The translations under genes and the position numbers were made by a program. The notes under the pieces are model-generated. The model was not told where the DNA came from. It ran no database searches and saw nothing but the letters and a program-made list of their open reading frames with translations. Positions 53,437 through 63,435 of a stretch of DNA of 64,000 bases are shown in pieces; positions within the stretch are counted from its first letter, which is position 1, and each line of letters opens with the position of its first letter. Where the stretch lies: NCBI GenBank assembly GCA_018816865.1, contig JAHIUW010000012.1, positions 1 to 64,000 of the forward strand, in the 5' to 3' direction. This stretch comes from Pseudomonadota bacterium (GTDB lineage Bacteria > Desulfobacterota > Desulfovibrionia > Desulfovibrionales > Desulfovibrionaceae).

Positions 53437-54623
53437 TGAAGACCCTGTATTTCGACAACAATGCCACGACCATGGTCGCCCCCGAGGTCCTCGAGGAGAT
53501 GTTGCCGTTCTTTTCCGAGATGTACGGCAACCCGTCGAGCATGCATCTCTTCGGCGGTCAGGTGGGCAAGCACCTGACCCTGGCGCGCCAGCGCGTAGCC
53601 CAGGGCCTGGGCTGCGAGCCCGACGAGATCATCTTCACGGCTTGCGGCACCGAGAGCGACAACACCGCCTTCTATGCCGCGACCATGGCCCAGCCCATGA
53701 GTAAGCACATCGTGACCACCAAGGTCGAGCATCCGGCCGTGCTCAACGTGGTCCAGCGCCTGGAACGGCACGGTTATGACGTGACCACTCTGGGCACAGA
53801 CAGCCAGGGGCGGCTGGACCTGGACGAACTGCGCGACAGCCTGCGCGAGGACACCGCCCTGGTCTCGGTGATGTACGCCAACAACGAGACGGGCGTGGTC
53901 TATCCCCTGCCCGAGATCGCCGAGATCGTGAAGGCGCGCGGCATCCTGCTGCACACCGACGCGGTGCAGGCCGTGGGCAAGGTGCCCTTCAGGCTGTCCG
54001 AGCTGCCCCTCGATTTTCTGGCCCTGTCGGGCCACAAGCTGCACGCGCCCAAGGGCGTGGGCGCGCTGTTCGTGCGCCGGGGCACGCCTTTCAGGACCTT
54101 CATGCTGGGTGGGCACCAGGAGCACGGCCGCCGGGCGGGCACCGAGAACACCGCAGGCATCGTGGCCCTGGGCAAGGCCGTGGAACTGGCCACCGCCCAT
54201 ATCGAGGATGAGAATACCCGGGTCCGCGCCCTGCGTGACCGCCTGGAGCAGGGCCTGTTGGCCGCCATCCCGGACACCCGCCTCAACGGCCACCCGGACG
54301 AGCGCTTGCCCAACACCAGCAACCTCTCCTTCAAGTACGTGGAGGGCGAGGCCATCCTGCTGATGATGGACCAGCACGGCATCTGCGCCAGCTCCGGCTC
54401 GGCCTGCACCTCAGGTAGCCTGGAACCGTCGCACGTGCTGCGCGCCATGGGCGTGCCCTTCACCTTCGCCCACGGCTCCATCCGCTTCTCCCTGTCGCGC
54501 TATAACACCGTCGAGGAAGTGGATATGGTCCTGGACGTCATGCCGCAGATCATCGCGCGGCTGCGGGAATTGTCCCCCTTCAAGAAGGATCAGGAAAACG
54601 TCCCCCCGGCCTGCACCTGCTAG
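53436..54623 (+). CDS. nifS: cysteine desulfurase NifS
   Basis: A 395-residue fold-type I PLP enzyme that removes sulfur from cysteine as persulfide for NifU. The PLP lysine is K201 ([11 protein letters not shown]), and the active cysteine is C324 in [19 protein letters not shown], the class I NifS/IscS loop. H99 region [10 protein letters not shown] and NNETGVVYP are family motifs. It ends with an unusual PPACTC tail carrying two extra cysteines. It overlaps nifU and is followed 25 bases later by cysK, joining cysteine use to cysteine synthesis. Confidence 0.94.
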   Translation: MKTLYFDNNATTMVAPEVLEEMLPFFSEMYGNPSSMHLFGGQVGKHLTLARQRVAQGLGCEPDEIIFTACGTESDNTAFYAATMAQPMSKHIVTTKVEHPAVLNVVQRLERHGYDVTTLGTDSQGRLDLDELRDSLREDTALVSVMYANNETGVVYPLPEIAEIVKARGILLHTDAVQAVGKVPFRLSELPLDFLALSGHKLHAPKGVGALFVRRGTPFRTFMLGGHQEHGRRAGTENTAGIVALGKAVELATAHIEDENTRVRALRDRLEQGLLAAIPDTRLNGHPDERLPNTSNLSFKYVEGEAILLMMDQHGICASSGSACTSGSLEPSHVLRAMGVPFTFAHGSIRFSLSRYNTVEEVDMVLDVMPQIIARLRELSPFKKDQENVPPACTC

Positions 54624-54648
54624 CGGACCGGGAGCCCTGCGGAGGCCC

Positions 54649-55584
54649 ATGATGAACATCGCCCACGACATGTCGGAACTGATCGGGCGCACCCCTCTGG
54701 TGCGCCTGAACCGTGTGACCCAGGGCTGCAAGGCCTCGGTGGCCGCCAAGCTGGAATTTTTCAATCCCTGCGGTTCGGTCAAGGATCGCATCGGGGCGAA
54801 TATGATCATCCAGGCCGAGCAGGACGGGCTGATTGGGCCCGGTGCCAGGCTGGTGGAGCCCACCAGCGGCAACACCGGCATCGGTCTGGCCTTCATCTGC
54901 GCGGTGCGCGGCTACAGCCTGACCCTGACCATGCCCGAGAGCATGAGCCTGGAGCGCCGGATGCTGCTCCAGGGCTTCGGGGCGAAACTGGTGCTGACCC
55001 CGGCGGCCCAGGGCATGAAGGGGGCCATCGCCAGGGCTGAGGCCATTGCCCAAGAGACCGGGGCCTTCATGCCCCGTCAGTTCGACAATCCCGCCAATCC
55101 GGCCATCCATTCCTGCACCACGGCCCATGAATTGTGGGACGATACCGATGGCGGTATCGATATTCTCGTGGCCGGGGTGGGCTCGGGCGGCACTCTCTCC
55201 GGTGCGGCCCGGACCCTGAAGCAGCAGAAGCCCGGCCTCAAGGCCGTGGCCGTGGAGCCCGTGGATTCGCCCGTGCTCTCGGGTGGGGCCCCGGGGCCGC
55301 ACGGCATCCAGGGCATCGGTGCGGGATTTGTGCCCGGCAATGCGGACGTGAGCCTGTTCGACGAGATTCTTCAGGTCAGCACCGACGACGCCGTGAACAT
55401 GGCCCGGCGCCTGATGCGCGAGGAAGGCATCCTCTGCGGCATCTCTTCCGGGGCCGCGGCCCATGCGGCGATTGAGGTGGCGAGGCGCGAGGAGAACGCG
55501 GGCAAGCTCGTGGTGTGCATCATCCCCGACACCGGGGAGCGCTATCTGTCCACACCCCTGTTCCAGGGGTTGGACGAGAGCTGA
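54649..55584 (+). CDS. cysK: cysteine synthase (O-acetylserine sulfhydrylase)
   Basis: A 311-residue fold-type II PLP enzyme making L-cysteine from O-acetylserine and sulfide. PLP lysine K45 lies in [25 protein letters not shown], the [10 protein letters not shown] phosphate loop and [11 protein letters not shown] follow. The Cys before GSVKDR replaces the more common Ala or Ser. The start has GGAGG; a double ATG leaves the first residue uncertain. Lying between nifS and cysE, it matches supply of cysteine for Fe-S assembly. Confidence 0.93.
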   Translation: MMNIAHDMSELIGRTPLVRLNRVTQGCKASVAAKLEFFNPCGSVKDRIGANMIIQAEQDGLIGPGARLVEPTSGNTGIGLAFICAVRGYSLTLTMPESMSLERRMLLQGFGAKLVLTPAAQGMKGAIARAEAIAQETGAFMPRQFDNPANPAIHSCTTAHELWDDTDGGIDILVAGVGSGGTLSGAARTLKQQKPGLKAVAVEPVDSPVLSGGAPGPHGIQGIGAGFVPGNADVSLFDEILQVSTDDAVNMARRLMREEGILCGISSGAAAHAAIEVARREENAGKLVVCIIPDTGERYLSTPLFQGLDES

Positions 55585-55587
55585 GGC

Positions 55588-55709
55588 GAGCGCTGAAAAA
55601 ACGGCAATCTGCGTTGTTGCTTCGGATCAGGCAAAATCTCGCGTATGTTCATATACGCGTCGATCTTGCCTGATCCTTGCGCCGCGCATCTCACCATTTT
55701 TGAGCGCTC
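55588..55709. repeat. nested-hairpin intergenic repeat, copy E
   Basis: Four bases after the cysK stop. Outer arms GAGCGCT/AGCGCTC, inner arms GGATCAGGCAA (55624) and TTGCCTGATCC (55666), core CGCGTAT-GTTCAT-ATACGCG. GGCAATCTGC and TTGCGCC blocks match copy A. Sequence 55730-55800 is similar to that following copy C (GGCTATGAAGG / GGCCATGAAGG), so the element may extend further. Confidence 0.85.
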
Positions 55710-55847
55710 GCGGGGTGCTGCCTCCAGCTGTTTTGGAGAAAGACCCGAAGCCCGTTTGAGTGGCTATGAAGGACGGTGTTGAGCGCCTGTAAAGAACCGC
55801 TTTGAGCGCTCGTGAAGAATAGAAACCTGTTGGGAATTGAGATCATC

Positions 55848-56768
<921 letters not shown>

Positions 56769-56851
56769 CCGTCCTGGTCCTGTCGGGCAGGGTGAGCGCG
56801 GATTATGCGCAAGGGAGCGGGCGCGGTTGCCCTGCCCAAGAAATCAATGGG

Positions 56852-56885
56852 AAAGCCCCGGAAGCGCATGCGCTTCCGGGGCTTT
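56852..56885. terminator. bidirectional terminator, 34-bp perfect palindrome
   Basis: AAAGCCCCGGAAGCG-CATG-CGCTTCCGGGGCTTT, between convergent cysE and the GGDEF-TPR gene. The T-tracts are short (three), so efficiency is uncertain. Confidence 0.75.
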
Positions 56886-56916
56886 GATCGTTGAACATTG
56901 ATGGCTGGAGGGTTGC

Positions 56917-59274
56917 CTACATCCTTTCCAGGCGGTCCAGGACCTCGGCGGCTTCCTTGTGCTTGCCGCGGGCCGTGAGCGCCCGGGCCAAATCCTTCCA
57001 GAACGGCGCGTGGCCGGGGGCCAGGGCCGAGGCCTGGCGGGCCAGGGCTTCGGCCACTTCCGGGTCCTCGCCGTTGTCCAGATAGATACGTGCCATGAGC
57101 GCCAGGGACGGGGCGTCCTTGGGGTCGTGGATCAGGGCCTGGTGCAGATGCTCGCGGGCCTCTTCCACGTCGCCTCCGGCCAGGGCCAGTTGCGCCAGAT
57201 AGCGCCGGGTCAGGCCCTTGCCTCCGGGCAGGGACTGAGCCTTTTCGAAATAGCGGCGGGCATCGGCGAAGCGGCGGTTTTTTTGGGAGAGCTGGCCCAG
57301 CCGGATCTGGCTGAAGAGGTGTTCGGGGTCCACGGCCAGACATTTTTTGTAGTTTTCCCGGGCTTCTTTGAGCTGATTCATGCGCTGGCAGATGTAGCCG
57401 TAGTTGTACAGGGCGAAGACATCCTTGGGGAGCTTGGCAAGCACGGTCTTGAACTGCCGCTTGGCCTGGCCCAGATCGCCCATGCGTGCGTGGCAGACGC
57501 CCAGCGAGTTGCGGGCCATGGTGTTGGCCCGGTCGGCAGCCAGGGCCATTTTGTATTCCTCGATGGCGTCATACATGCGGCCCTGGGCAAAGAGCTTGTC
57601 CGCATGGATGTTCAGGGCCAGGGAATCCACCAGACCGAGGTGTGGCTCGGGCAGCAGCACGGCGTATTCCAGGGCCTTGCGTGCGTTGTCCAGGGCGTCG
57701 GACTTGGCATAGGACAGGAAGGGGTGCTTGGCGATGCCCGCTGCGGGGTGGGGGACATTCGGCGGCAGGGAATCCAGCAGCTTCTTGCACAGGGCCTTGG
57801 CCTTGGGACCGCTGACCCCGGGCAGCAGCCAGGCCAGACCGCTCAGACTGGTGCGCCCGCCGAGGGCCGACGGCCCAAAGATCTTGGCGCAGTCCGTTGC
57901 CAGGTCGCGCAGATGGGTCTCGGTCAGACTGTCCGAAGGGCGGTCCGTATCGGGCAGGCGCAGCAGCACCAGGGAAAAGGTCTCGTGCCTGTCCCGCTCG
58001 GCGGCCAGTTGCTTGAGAAAGGCGCGGTAGGTGGGCAGGCCGGTCAGCAGATCGGCATCGGCCTGGCCGCCGTTTTCGGCGGGGTCGGTCTCCTGGATCA
58101 GGGCCAGGCGGTCGCCGGCCTCGATGCTCAGGGATGCATCCGCTTGGTGCATGACCTCTGCCAGGGAATGGCCGCGCCGCACCTCCATCAGAGCGATCTC
58201 GCCCTTGCAGATCGCGGGGTCTTTAGGATTGCTGGGCCCGCCCCAGACCAGGAAGCGCTGGCCCTCGCGGGCGCCCACGCCCACTTCCAGGTCCACTGTC
58301 AGGCGTCCCTGGGGCAAGACCTCCAGGACATGGCCGCCCTCGGTCACGATTTGGCTGTGGGCAAAGGCGCGGCCCGTGCCGTTTTGGGCCGCGGCCCTAG
58401 CAGCGCGCATGGCCTTGCGCAGCAGCAGGGCGGCTTGGTCCGGCGCGCTCTGGCGCAGGACATGGCCGTTCACGTCATGGGGGTAGCTGGCGCAGCCCAC
58501 CGAGGTGGCGGGATGCAGGTAGCCTTCCAGGACAGGGTCTTTGATCTGCAGGGCCGAGAGCTCTGCGGCCAGGGTGCCCGCCAGCTTGCGGCAGGCCGGT
58601 GGTGCGATGGCAGGCAGCAGGATGGCCAGGGCGTCGTCACCGGCGCGGGCGGTGAGGGCCCCCTGGGGTGCCATGTCGTTGACCACGGCGGCGGCCTTGT
58701 CCAGGGCGCTGGCCGCAAAGGCCGGGCCGTAGGTCTCCGCATTGCGCTCCAGGTCGTGCAGCCGGACCAGGATCAGACCGAAGCTGGCGGCAAACCCCGA
58801 GTCCCCGGCACGGCAGCCGTCGGCGTCGGGACGCAGGCAGCCCTGGACCCGTTCGATCTCGTCGGCCGTGGCCCGGGACAGGAGTTCGCGGGTGGCCAGT
58901 CCGGTGCCCGCATCGGTCACGGAAATTTTATAGAGCTGGAGCTTTTCCAGGCACATGCGGGCCATGGCCGCCAAGAGCGGAGGCATGGCCCGGGGGGCCT
59001 GCACCCGGACCCCCTTGGCCACGAATACTCCCAGCAGCTCCCCGTTCAGGGCCAGGGGCAGCAGGGCCTTTTTTTCCCCGGGCAGGAACACGGCGCGGCC
59101 TGCGGCCAGTTCGCTCAGGGAGTCGCCGTCCAGGGAGCGCGGAAAAAACAGGCTGTAGGAGGAAAAGGGCAGGAAGGAGGAGATTTCGTCTCGCAGCAGA
59201 TGCTCGTAGGTGATCAGATCGCTACGGGTCAGCCGCGGGCCACCGTCGGGGAGCAGGCATTTGTGGACTTTCAT
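56917..59274 (-). CDS. degenerate GGDEF-TPR protein
   Basis: A 785-residue soluble protein. After a GAF-like N-terminus (residues 1-120) come two GGDEF-like folds: the first (about 120-300) has AGDDALAILLP where GGDEF should be, and the second (about 405-550, from LLTGLPTYRAFLKQL) has GGRTSLSGLAWLLPG. Neither keeps catalytic residues, so cyclase activity is unlikely. Residues 575-785 hold five or six TPR repeats (AIEEYKMALAADRANTMARNSLG, ARRYFEKAQSL). It may bind a nucleotide or act as a scaffold. The start codon has only a weak ribosome site. It stands alone between convergent and divergent neighbours. Confidence 0.78.
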   Translation of the reverse strand: MKVHKCLLPDGGPRLTRSDLITYEHLLRDEISSFLPFSSYSLFFPRSLDGDSLSELAAGRAVFLPGEKKALLPLALNGELLGVFVAKGVRVQAPRAMPPLLAAMARMCLEKLQLYKISVTDAGTGLATRELLSRATADEIERVQGCLRPDADGCRAGDSGFAASFGLILVRLHDLERNAETYGPAFAASALDKAAAVVNDMAPQGALTARAGDDALAILLPAIAPPACRKLAGTLAAELSALQIKDPVLEGYLHPATSVGCASYPHDVNGHVLRQSAPDQAALLLRKAMRAARAAAQNGTGRAFAHSQIVTEGGHVLEVLPQGRLTVDLEVGVGAREGQRFLVWGGPSNPKDPAICKGEIALMEVRRGHSLAEVMHQADASLSIEAGDRLALIQETDPAENGGQADADLLTGLPTYRAFLKQLAAERDRHETFSLVLLRLPDTDRPSDSLTETHLRDLATDCAKIFGPSALGGRTSLSGLAWLLPGVSGPKAKALCKKLLDSLPPNVPHPAAGIAKHPFLSYAKSDALDNARKALEYAVLLPEPHLGLVDSLALNIHADKLFAQGRMYDAIEEYKMALAADRANTMARNSLGVCHARMGDLGQAKRQFKTVLAKLPKDVFALYNYGYICQRMNQLKEARENYKKCLAVDPEHLFSQIRLGQLSQKNRRFADARRYFEKAQSLPGGKGLTRRYLAQLALAGGDVEEAREHLHQALIHDPKDAPSLALMARIYLDNGEDPEVAEALARQASALAPGHAPFWKDLARALTARGKHKEAAEVLDRLERM

Positions 59275-59411
59275 AGCCGGGCGTATACCTCGAACCTGGG
59301 CGGGTGTTCAAGCTATTGCAGTGGAAAGTTCCGGACCGGAGTCCACTTTTGCCCTGCCAGGGGCGGGCCGATGGTCTGCACTCGTTGATTTAAGCTAGTC
59401 CATTTGGATAG

Positions 59412-59440
59412 TTGGACATACGAATGGATTACGATACAGT
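59412..59440 (+). promoter_or_regulatory. promoter of the nitroreductase operon
   Basis: TTGGAC and TACAGT with a 17-base spacer, 24 bases before the ATG. It is the likely source of transcription for 59.4-62.2 kb. Confidence 0.5.
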
Positions 59441-59463
59441 TGCGCACCGAATGCGGAGGAATC

Positions 59464-59985
59464 ATGCCACATACTAATAATCCGTTGCTGCGCTGCATCC
59501 TTGAGCGCCGCAGCGTACGCAAGTACACGGACGAGCCGGTCTCACGCGAGGCTCTTTTGGCCATCCTTGAGGCCGGGCGCTGGGCCCCTAGCGGCTTGAA
59601 CAACCAGCCCTGGCGGTTTCTGGTCGTCAGTCGGGGCGACGAGCGCACCCTTGCCCTCGCCGGATGCACCAAGTACGGAACCATCGTCCGTGCCGCCGGG
59701 GCGCTCATCGCTGTATTTCTGGACAGGGAAGCCATGTACAGCGAAGTGAAGGACCACCAGACCGCCGGGGCCTGCATCCAGAACATGCTGCTGGCCGCCC
59801 ATGCCCTTGGATTGGGCACGGTCTGGCTTGGCGAGATCGTCAACCAGGCTCCCCAGGTGCTGGATTGCCTGGACCTGGACCCCGCCGCCTATGAATTCAT
59901 GGCGCTCATCGCCGTGGGGCATCCCGCGCACCCGGGGGCCTCTTCCCGCAAACCCTTGCCCGAACTCATGCTGGAGGCTTTTTGA
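59464..59985 (+). CDS. nitroreductase family protein
   Basis: A 173-residue FMN-dependent oxidoreductase of the short nitroreductase family. ERRSVRKYTDEPV (FMN phosphate-binding Arg residues), AGRWAPSGLNNQPWRF, DHQTAGACIQNMLLAAHALGLGTVW and an ALIAVGHPA C-terminal strand are present. AGGAATC precedes ATG 59464. The natural substrate is unknown. It is first in a tightly packed operon: its TGA overlaps the ATG of the next gene. Confidence 0.9.
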   Translation: MPHTNNPLLRCILERRSVRKYTDEPVSREALLAILEAGRWAPSGLNNQPWRFLVVSRGDERTLALAGCTKYGTIVRAAGALIAVFLDREAMYSEVKDHQTAGACIQNMLLAAHALGLGTVWLGEIVNQAPQVLDCLDLDPAAYEFMALIAVGHPAHPGASSRKPLPELMLEAF

Positions 59986-60602
59986 TGGATATTCGTAGTT
60001 ACGCCTTGGGTCCGCTGATGACCAACGGCTTTCTTGTGCGCAACGGCCCCGAGGCCCTGTTCATCGATCCCGGCGGCGATCCGGCGCTGGTGCTGGAGGA
60101 TATCCGCAAACAGGGGCTGAGCCTGAAGCAGATCGTCATCACCCACCTGCATTGCGACCATATCTATGGTGCGGCTGCCATGGCCAAGGCCACGGGTGCC
60201 CCCGTGCTGGCCCACCCCAAGGACGAGTTCCTGTTGGGCACCGAGGTTGGCGGCGGAGGGTTGATGGGCCTGCCCCTGGTGGACGATTTCCCGTATGGGC
60301 CACTGCAGCCCGGCTCGGCCCGGTTCCTGGGCCTGGAGGTGGAGGTGCTGCATACCCCCGGGCACTCCCCCGGCAGCGTTTCCCTGTATTTTAGGGAACA
60401 GGGGGTGGTCTTTGTGGGCGACCTGTTGTTCAAGCGCTCGGTGGGGCGAACTGATTTTCATGGCGGCAGCACGGCCACGCTGATGGACAGTGTGCGCGAC
60501 AAGATCTTCACCCTGCCCCCGGAGACGGTTGTCTACTCCGGGCATGGACCGGAAACGACTGTGGGTGACGAGCGTCTGCACAACCCCTTTTTCCAGGAGT
60601 AG
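59985..60602 (+). CDS. MBL-fold metallo-hydrolase (glyoxalase II-like)
   Basis: A 205-residue metallo-beta-lactamase-fold hydrolase. The metal motif THLHCDHIYG (HxHxDH), LHTPGHSPGS, VFVGDLLF and YSGHGPETT supply the two-metal ligands. The pattern is that of the YcbL/GloB-like group that hydrolyses thioesters, though persulfide dioxygenases also share it; the exact substrate is unknown. It overlaps the nitroreductase stop by one base, and its last codons include the AGGAG used by the next, selenocysteine-type gene. Confidence 0.9.
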   Translation: MDIRSYALGPLMTNGFLVRNGPEALFIDPGGDPALVLEDIRKQGLSLKQIVITHLHCDHIYGAAAMAKATGAPVLAHPKDEFLLGTEVGGGGLMGLPLVDDFPYGPLQPGSARFLGLEVEVLHTPGHSPGSVSLYFREQGVVFVGDLLFKRSVGRTDFHGGSTATLMDSVRDKIFTLPPETVVYSGHGPETTVGDERLHNPFFQE

Positions 60603-60607
60603 GACCC

Positions 60608-60835
60608 GTGCCTGAGGATCGGATCGAGCTGGATTTGCGGGGCAAGTGCTGAGGAGTGGGCATGGAGGTAGGTTGGTACCTCCGCCTATCAAAGGCCACG
60701 GAGATCGTGGCCCTGGTCCAGCCGGGAGCGCTCTCCGCCCTGGAAGAGCAGTGCCTGATCAACCCGCCGTGGGGACTGGACTCCGTTCTGGAGGGTGATT
60801 CCCTGCGCGTCGTGTTCAAACGGGAGAAGAGATGA
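60608..60835 (+). CDS. candidate selenoprotein, TusA/SirA-like, with in-frame TGA (Sec15)
   Basis: GTG 60608 has AGGAG eight bases upstream. The frame reads 14 codons (ending DLRGKC), then TGA at 60650-60652, then 60 more codons in the same frame to TGA 60833, overlapping the next ATG (ATGA). If TGA is selenocysteine the product is 75 residues, the size of TusA. In the TusA pattern L-D-L-R-G-x-x-C-P, the TGA falls at the catalytic cysteine; the usual CPxP becomes C-U-G-V-G. The C-terminal GDSLRVVFKR resembles TusA's last strand. A SECIS-type hairpin lies just downstream. The weaker alternative is a 14-codon stub plus a separate 57-residue ORF starting at ATG 60662. A sulfur or selenium transfer role with the flanking redox genes is inferred. 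Confidence 0.75.
60657..60688 (+). promoter_or_regulatory. candidate bacterial SECIS element
   Basis: The stem-loop starts four bases after the TGA. Lower stem TGGGC with GCCTA (one G-U pair), two-base AT bulge, upper stem GGAGGTA with TACCTCC, six-base loop GGTTGG. The loop starts 18 bases after TGA and begins with G, both within the known bacterial SECIS pattern; the bulged U also recalls the E. coli fdhF element. Confidence 0.72.
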
Positions 60836-61449
60836 GCAAGATTCCCATGCCCGCAGTGATTTCCGCCAGCCCCCGCCCCGGGGGCAACAGCGATCGCGCC
60901 GCCGCCCTGTTTGCCAGGGGAGCGGCCCAGGCTTCGGGGGGCGAGGTTCGGGTTCAGCACCTCAGGCGTTACAAGGTACAGCCCTGCACGGCCTGCTATC
61001 GCTGCCAGCACGATCCGTCCGGGCAATGCTTTCTGAACGGCAGCGATCAGAGCGGGGCCTTGTTCCAGCAGTTGCTGTCCGCCCCGTCGCTGTTCCTGTC
61101 GGCTCCCATCTTTTTCTATCATCTGCCCGCTGGGCTCAAGGCCTGGATCGACCGCGGCCAGAGCTACTGGTTGCGCCGCCGCGAGGGGGACCCTGTGCTG
61201 CTGTCCCTGCCGTTGCGGCCTGCCTGGATCTGCCTTGTTGCCGGGCGCAAGCAGGGCGAGAAGCTCTTTGAGGGCAGCCTGCTCACCCTCGATTACTTCC
61301 TCAAGATCTTCAATTTCGAACTGCGGGACCCATTGACTCTGAAGGGCCTGGAAGGGGCCGGCGATCTGGCCGTGCATCCCGGGGCCAGCAACGCCCTGCT
61401 GCAGTTGGGTGCCGAGGCCGGGGACCTGGCGTTGTCAACCAAGGAGTGA
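60832..61449 (+). CDS. flavodoxin-fold NAD(P)H-dependent FMN reductase
   Basis: A 205-residue protein of the NADPH-dependent FMN reductase/iron-sulfur flavoprotein type. An FMN phosphate loop SASPRPGGNSDRAA is near the N-terminus. Four cysteines occur in CTACYRCQHDPSGQC (about residues 53-67), like the compact C-x2-C-x2-C pattern of iron-sulfur flavoproteins. SAPIFFYHLPAGLKAWIDR is the family dimer/FMN motif. The start overlaps the upstream TGA (ATGA). It is part of the nitroreductase-MBL-TusA-like operon. Confidence 0.87.
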   Translation: MSKIPMPAVISASPRPGGNSDRAAALFARGAAQASGGEVRVQHLRRYKVQPCTACYRCQHDPSGQCFLNGSDQSGALFQQLLSAPSLFLSAPIFFYHLPAGLKAWIDRGQSYWLRRREGDPVLLSLPLRPAWICLVAGRKQGEKLFEGSLLTLDYFLKIFNFELRDPLTLKGLEGAGDLAVHPGASNALLQLGAEAGDLALSTKE

Positions 61450-61453
61450 GCCC

Positions 61454-62194
61454 ATGTTCGGGGTGCGGGACGTTTTGTTTGCGCTCCTGGGCGGCCGCTG
61501 CCAGGCCTGCGGTGCTTCCATGGCGGGGACGCTGGATGCGGAGTCATTGGTTCGTCTCTGTGCGCATTGCCAGCCTCTGCTCATGCCCCGTCGCGGGGGA
61601 TACTGTCCTCTGTGCGGCGAGATGGTCGCCGATCAGGGGGCCGTGCCTCTGGTCTGTGGCCGCTGCCGACGCGACCCTCCCCCCTGGTCCGGTCTGGCCT
61701 TTTTCGGGTCCTACGCGGGCCTGTTGCGCGACTTGCTGACAGGGTTCAAGTTCAACAGCCGCCTGGGATTGGGCCGCCTGTTGCAGGCTCTGGCCGTGGA
61801 GGCCTACGCCTTGCATGGCGCGTGCTGGGAGCGTCCGGAATTGGTGATCCCCGTGCCGCTGCACCCCCGCCGCTTGAGGGCGCGTGGATTCAACCAGAGT
61901 CTGGAAACATCCCGCCTGTTGGCCCGCGAATTGGGAGTGCCTGTGGGGGCGGAAGTGCTCCGGCGTTGTCGTCATACCCGGCCCCAGGTCAGCCTGCCTG
62001 CCAGGGAGCGCAGGGAAAACGTCCAGGGCGCTTTTGTGGCTGATGAAGCGGCTGTCTTGGGGCGGCGTATTCTGCTGGTGGATGATATCATGACCACCGG
62101 CGGGACGCTGCGGGAATGCGCCCGGACCTTGCGCCGAGCCGGGGCCTCGAATGTGTCGGCCCTGGTCATCGCCAGGACAGCTGCGGACGGTTGA
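61454..62194 (+). CDS. comF: ComF family phosphoribosyltransferase-like protein
   Basis: A 246-residue protein with an N-terminal double zinc-ribbon region (CQACG, CAHC, CPLCG, CGRC) and a C-terminal type I PRTase fold: VIPVPLHPRRLRARGFNQS and the PRPP loop ILLVDDIMTTGGTLREC. ComF proteins support DNA uptake in competent bacteria and have other roles in others. ATG 61454 is preceded by AAGGAG, four bases after the flavin reductase stop, so it ends the operon. Confidence 0.9.
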   Translation: MFGVRDVLFALLGGRCQACGASMAGTLDAESLVRLCAHCQPLLMPRRGGYCPLCGEMVADQGAVPLVCGRCRRDPPPWSGLAFFGSYAGLLRDLLTGFKFNSRLGLGRLLQALAVEAYALHGACWERPELVIPVPLHPRRLRARGFNQSLETSRLLARELGVPVGAEVLRRCRHTRPQVSLPARERRENVQGAFVADEAAVLGRRILLVDDIMTTGGTLRECARTLRRAGASNVSALVIARTAADG

Positions 62195-62305
62195 TCGGCC
62201 CTTGCCTTTGCCTGGGAATCCGGGGAATCTGAGCTTGGCTCCTTTTTCGTGCCAGGGTGCCGGTGTTGCCGGATGTTCACAAATGTATGGCTGTGGAGGG
62301 TCGAG

Positions 62306-63328
62306 ATGACGGCGAAGAGCAAATCGGAATGTCTGTGCGTCCTGCCCGGGCAGCGTTCGTTGTGCAAGCTCCTCGCCGAGGTCCGCCTGCCTGATGACCC
62401 CAAGTGGATTTCCCTCGTGCTCTACATGCGCAGCCTGGAGTACAACGAGGCCCTGGGGATATCGCAACGGGCCAGTCTGCAGAAGCTCCTGCTGACCATG
62501 TTGCAGGACGGTGATTTCAGCGACTCCAAATTCCAGACCATCATTCGCATGCAGGAGCGGGTGGTCACGGCCCCTTATCGGCAGAAGCTGGAGGCTGCGG
62601 TGGCGGAGTCCAGCTCCCTGCTGCGCGAGTTCGAGTCGATCCTCACCAGGCGGCGCGGCGATGTGCAGGACCTGGGCCAGACCACGGTGGCTGTTGTCGA
62701 GAGCGGAGACCAGCCGGCGACCATGGTCCGCAAACTGCGCAAGTCTTTCCGGGAGTTGGTGCAGGTCATGGATGATGACGCGAAGATCCTTGAGGAGGTG
62801 GCGCGCACCGACGTCTTGACCGGTCTGGCCAACCGCCGTTTCCTGGACGAAGTCTTGTTGCGCACAACAGAGAAGGCTGTTACCACCGACTCGGCCTTGT
62901 CGATGCTGCTGTGCGACATTGATGAGTTCAAGAAGGTCAACGACCGGTTTGGTCATGCCGGGGGCGACGTCGCCCTGCAGATGGTAACCGAGATCATTCG
63001 CTCCGTGGTCGATGATTGCGTTTCCGGCGAGTTCTATTGCGCCAGGTTTGGCGGGGATGAATTCGCGCTGGTGCTCTGCGGCATGGATCTGGGAGACGCC
63101 AGGGTCATGGCCGAGCGGGTGTGTGTGGCCGTCGAGCAGGGCCGTGTCGACGTCGGGGCAGGCGGGGATCAAGCAGACTCTGATACCCTGGCAGTGACGC
63201 TGTCCATTGGGGTTGCGCAGCTTGATCCCACATGGGGCGACGTCATGACGGACCGGCTGGTGCAGGATGCGGACAGCGCCCTGTACCAAGCCAAGGCCGC
63301 AGGCCGGAACCGTGTGGCTTGTGCCTGA
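62306..63328 (+). CDS. diguanylate cyclase (GGDEF domain)
   Basis: A 340-residue cytoplasmic enzyme making c-di-GMP. The N-terminal ~165 residues are helical (coiled-coil-like) and of unknown type, with a CLCVLPGQRSLC start. The GGDEF domain (about 175-335) begins TDVLTGLANRRFLDEV and has an intact ARFGGDEFALVL. No RxxD inhibitory site is seen five residues before GGDEF (the sequence is GEFYCARF), so product inhibition may be absent. ATG 62306 has GGAGGG; the upstream extension to 62249 is not supported. Confidence 0.9.
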   Translation: MTAKSKSECLCVLPGQRSLCKLLAEVRLPDDPKWISLVLYMRSLEYNEALGISQRASLQKLLLTMLQDGDFSDSKFQTIIRMQERVVTAPYRQKLEAAVAESSSLLREFESILTRRRGDVQDLGQTTVAVVESGDQPATMVRKLRKSFRELVQVMDDDAKILEEVARTDVLTGLANRRFLDEVLLRTTEKAVTTDSALSMLLCDIDEFKKVNDRFGHAGGDVALQMVTEIIRSVVDDCVSGEFYCARFGGDEFALVLCGMDLGDARVMAERVCVAVEQGRVDVGAGGDQADSDTLAVTLSIGVAQLDPTWGDVMTDRLVQDADSALYQAKAAGRNRVACA

Positions 63329-63376
63329 ATCGTTCGTGAGGCAACCGGGGGTCGGCAGAAAAATGGCCTCCGGGGG

Positions 63377-63406
63377 TTGACTTTCCTATCTTGAATCAAG
63401 TAAACA
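63377..63406 (+). promoter_or_regulatory. promoter of rplU-rpmA
   Basis: TTGACT and TAAACA with an 18-base spacer, 30 bases before the rplU ATG. Confidence 0.55.
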
Positions 63407-63435
63407 CCCCTTCTCTTTCTTTGGAGGTATTATAA

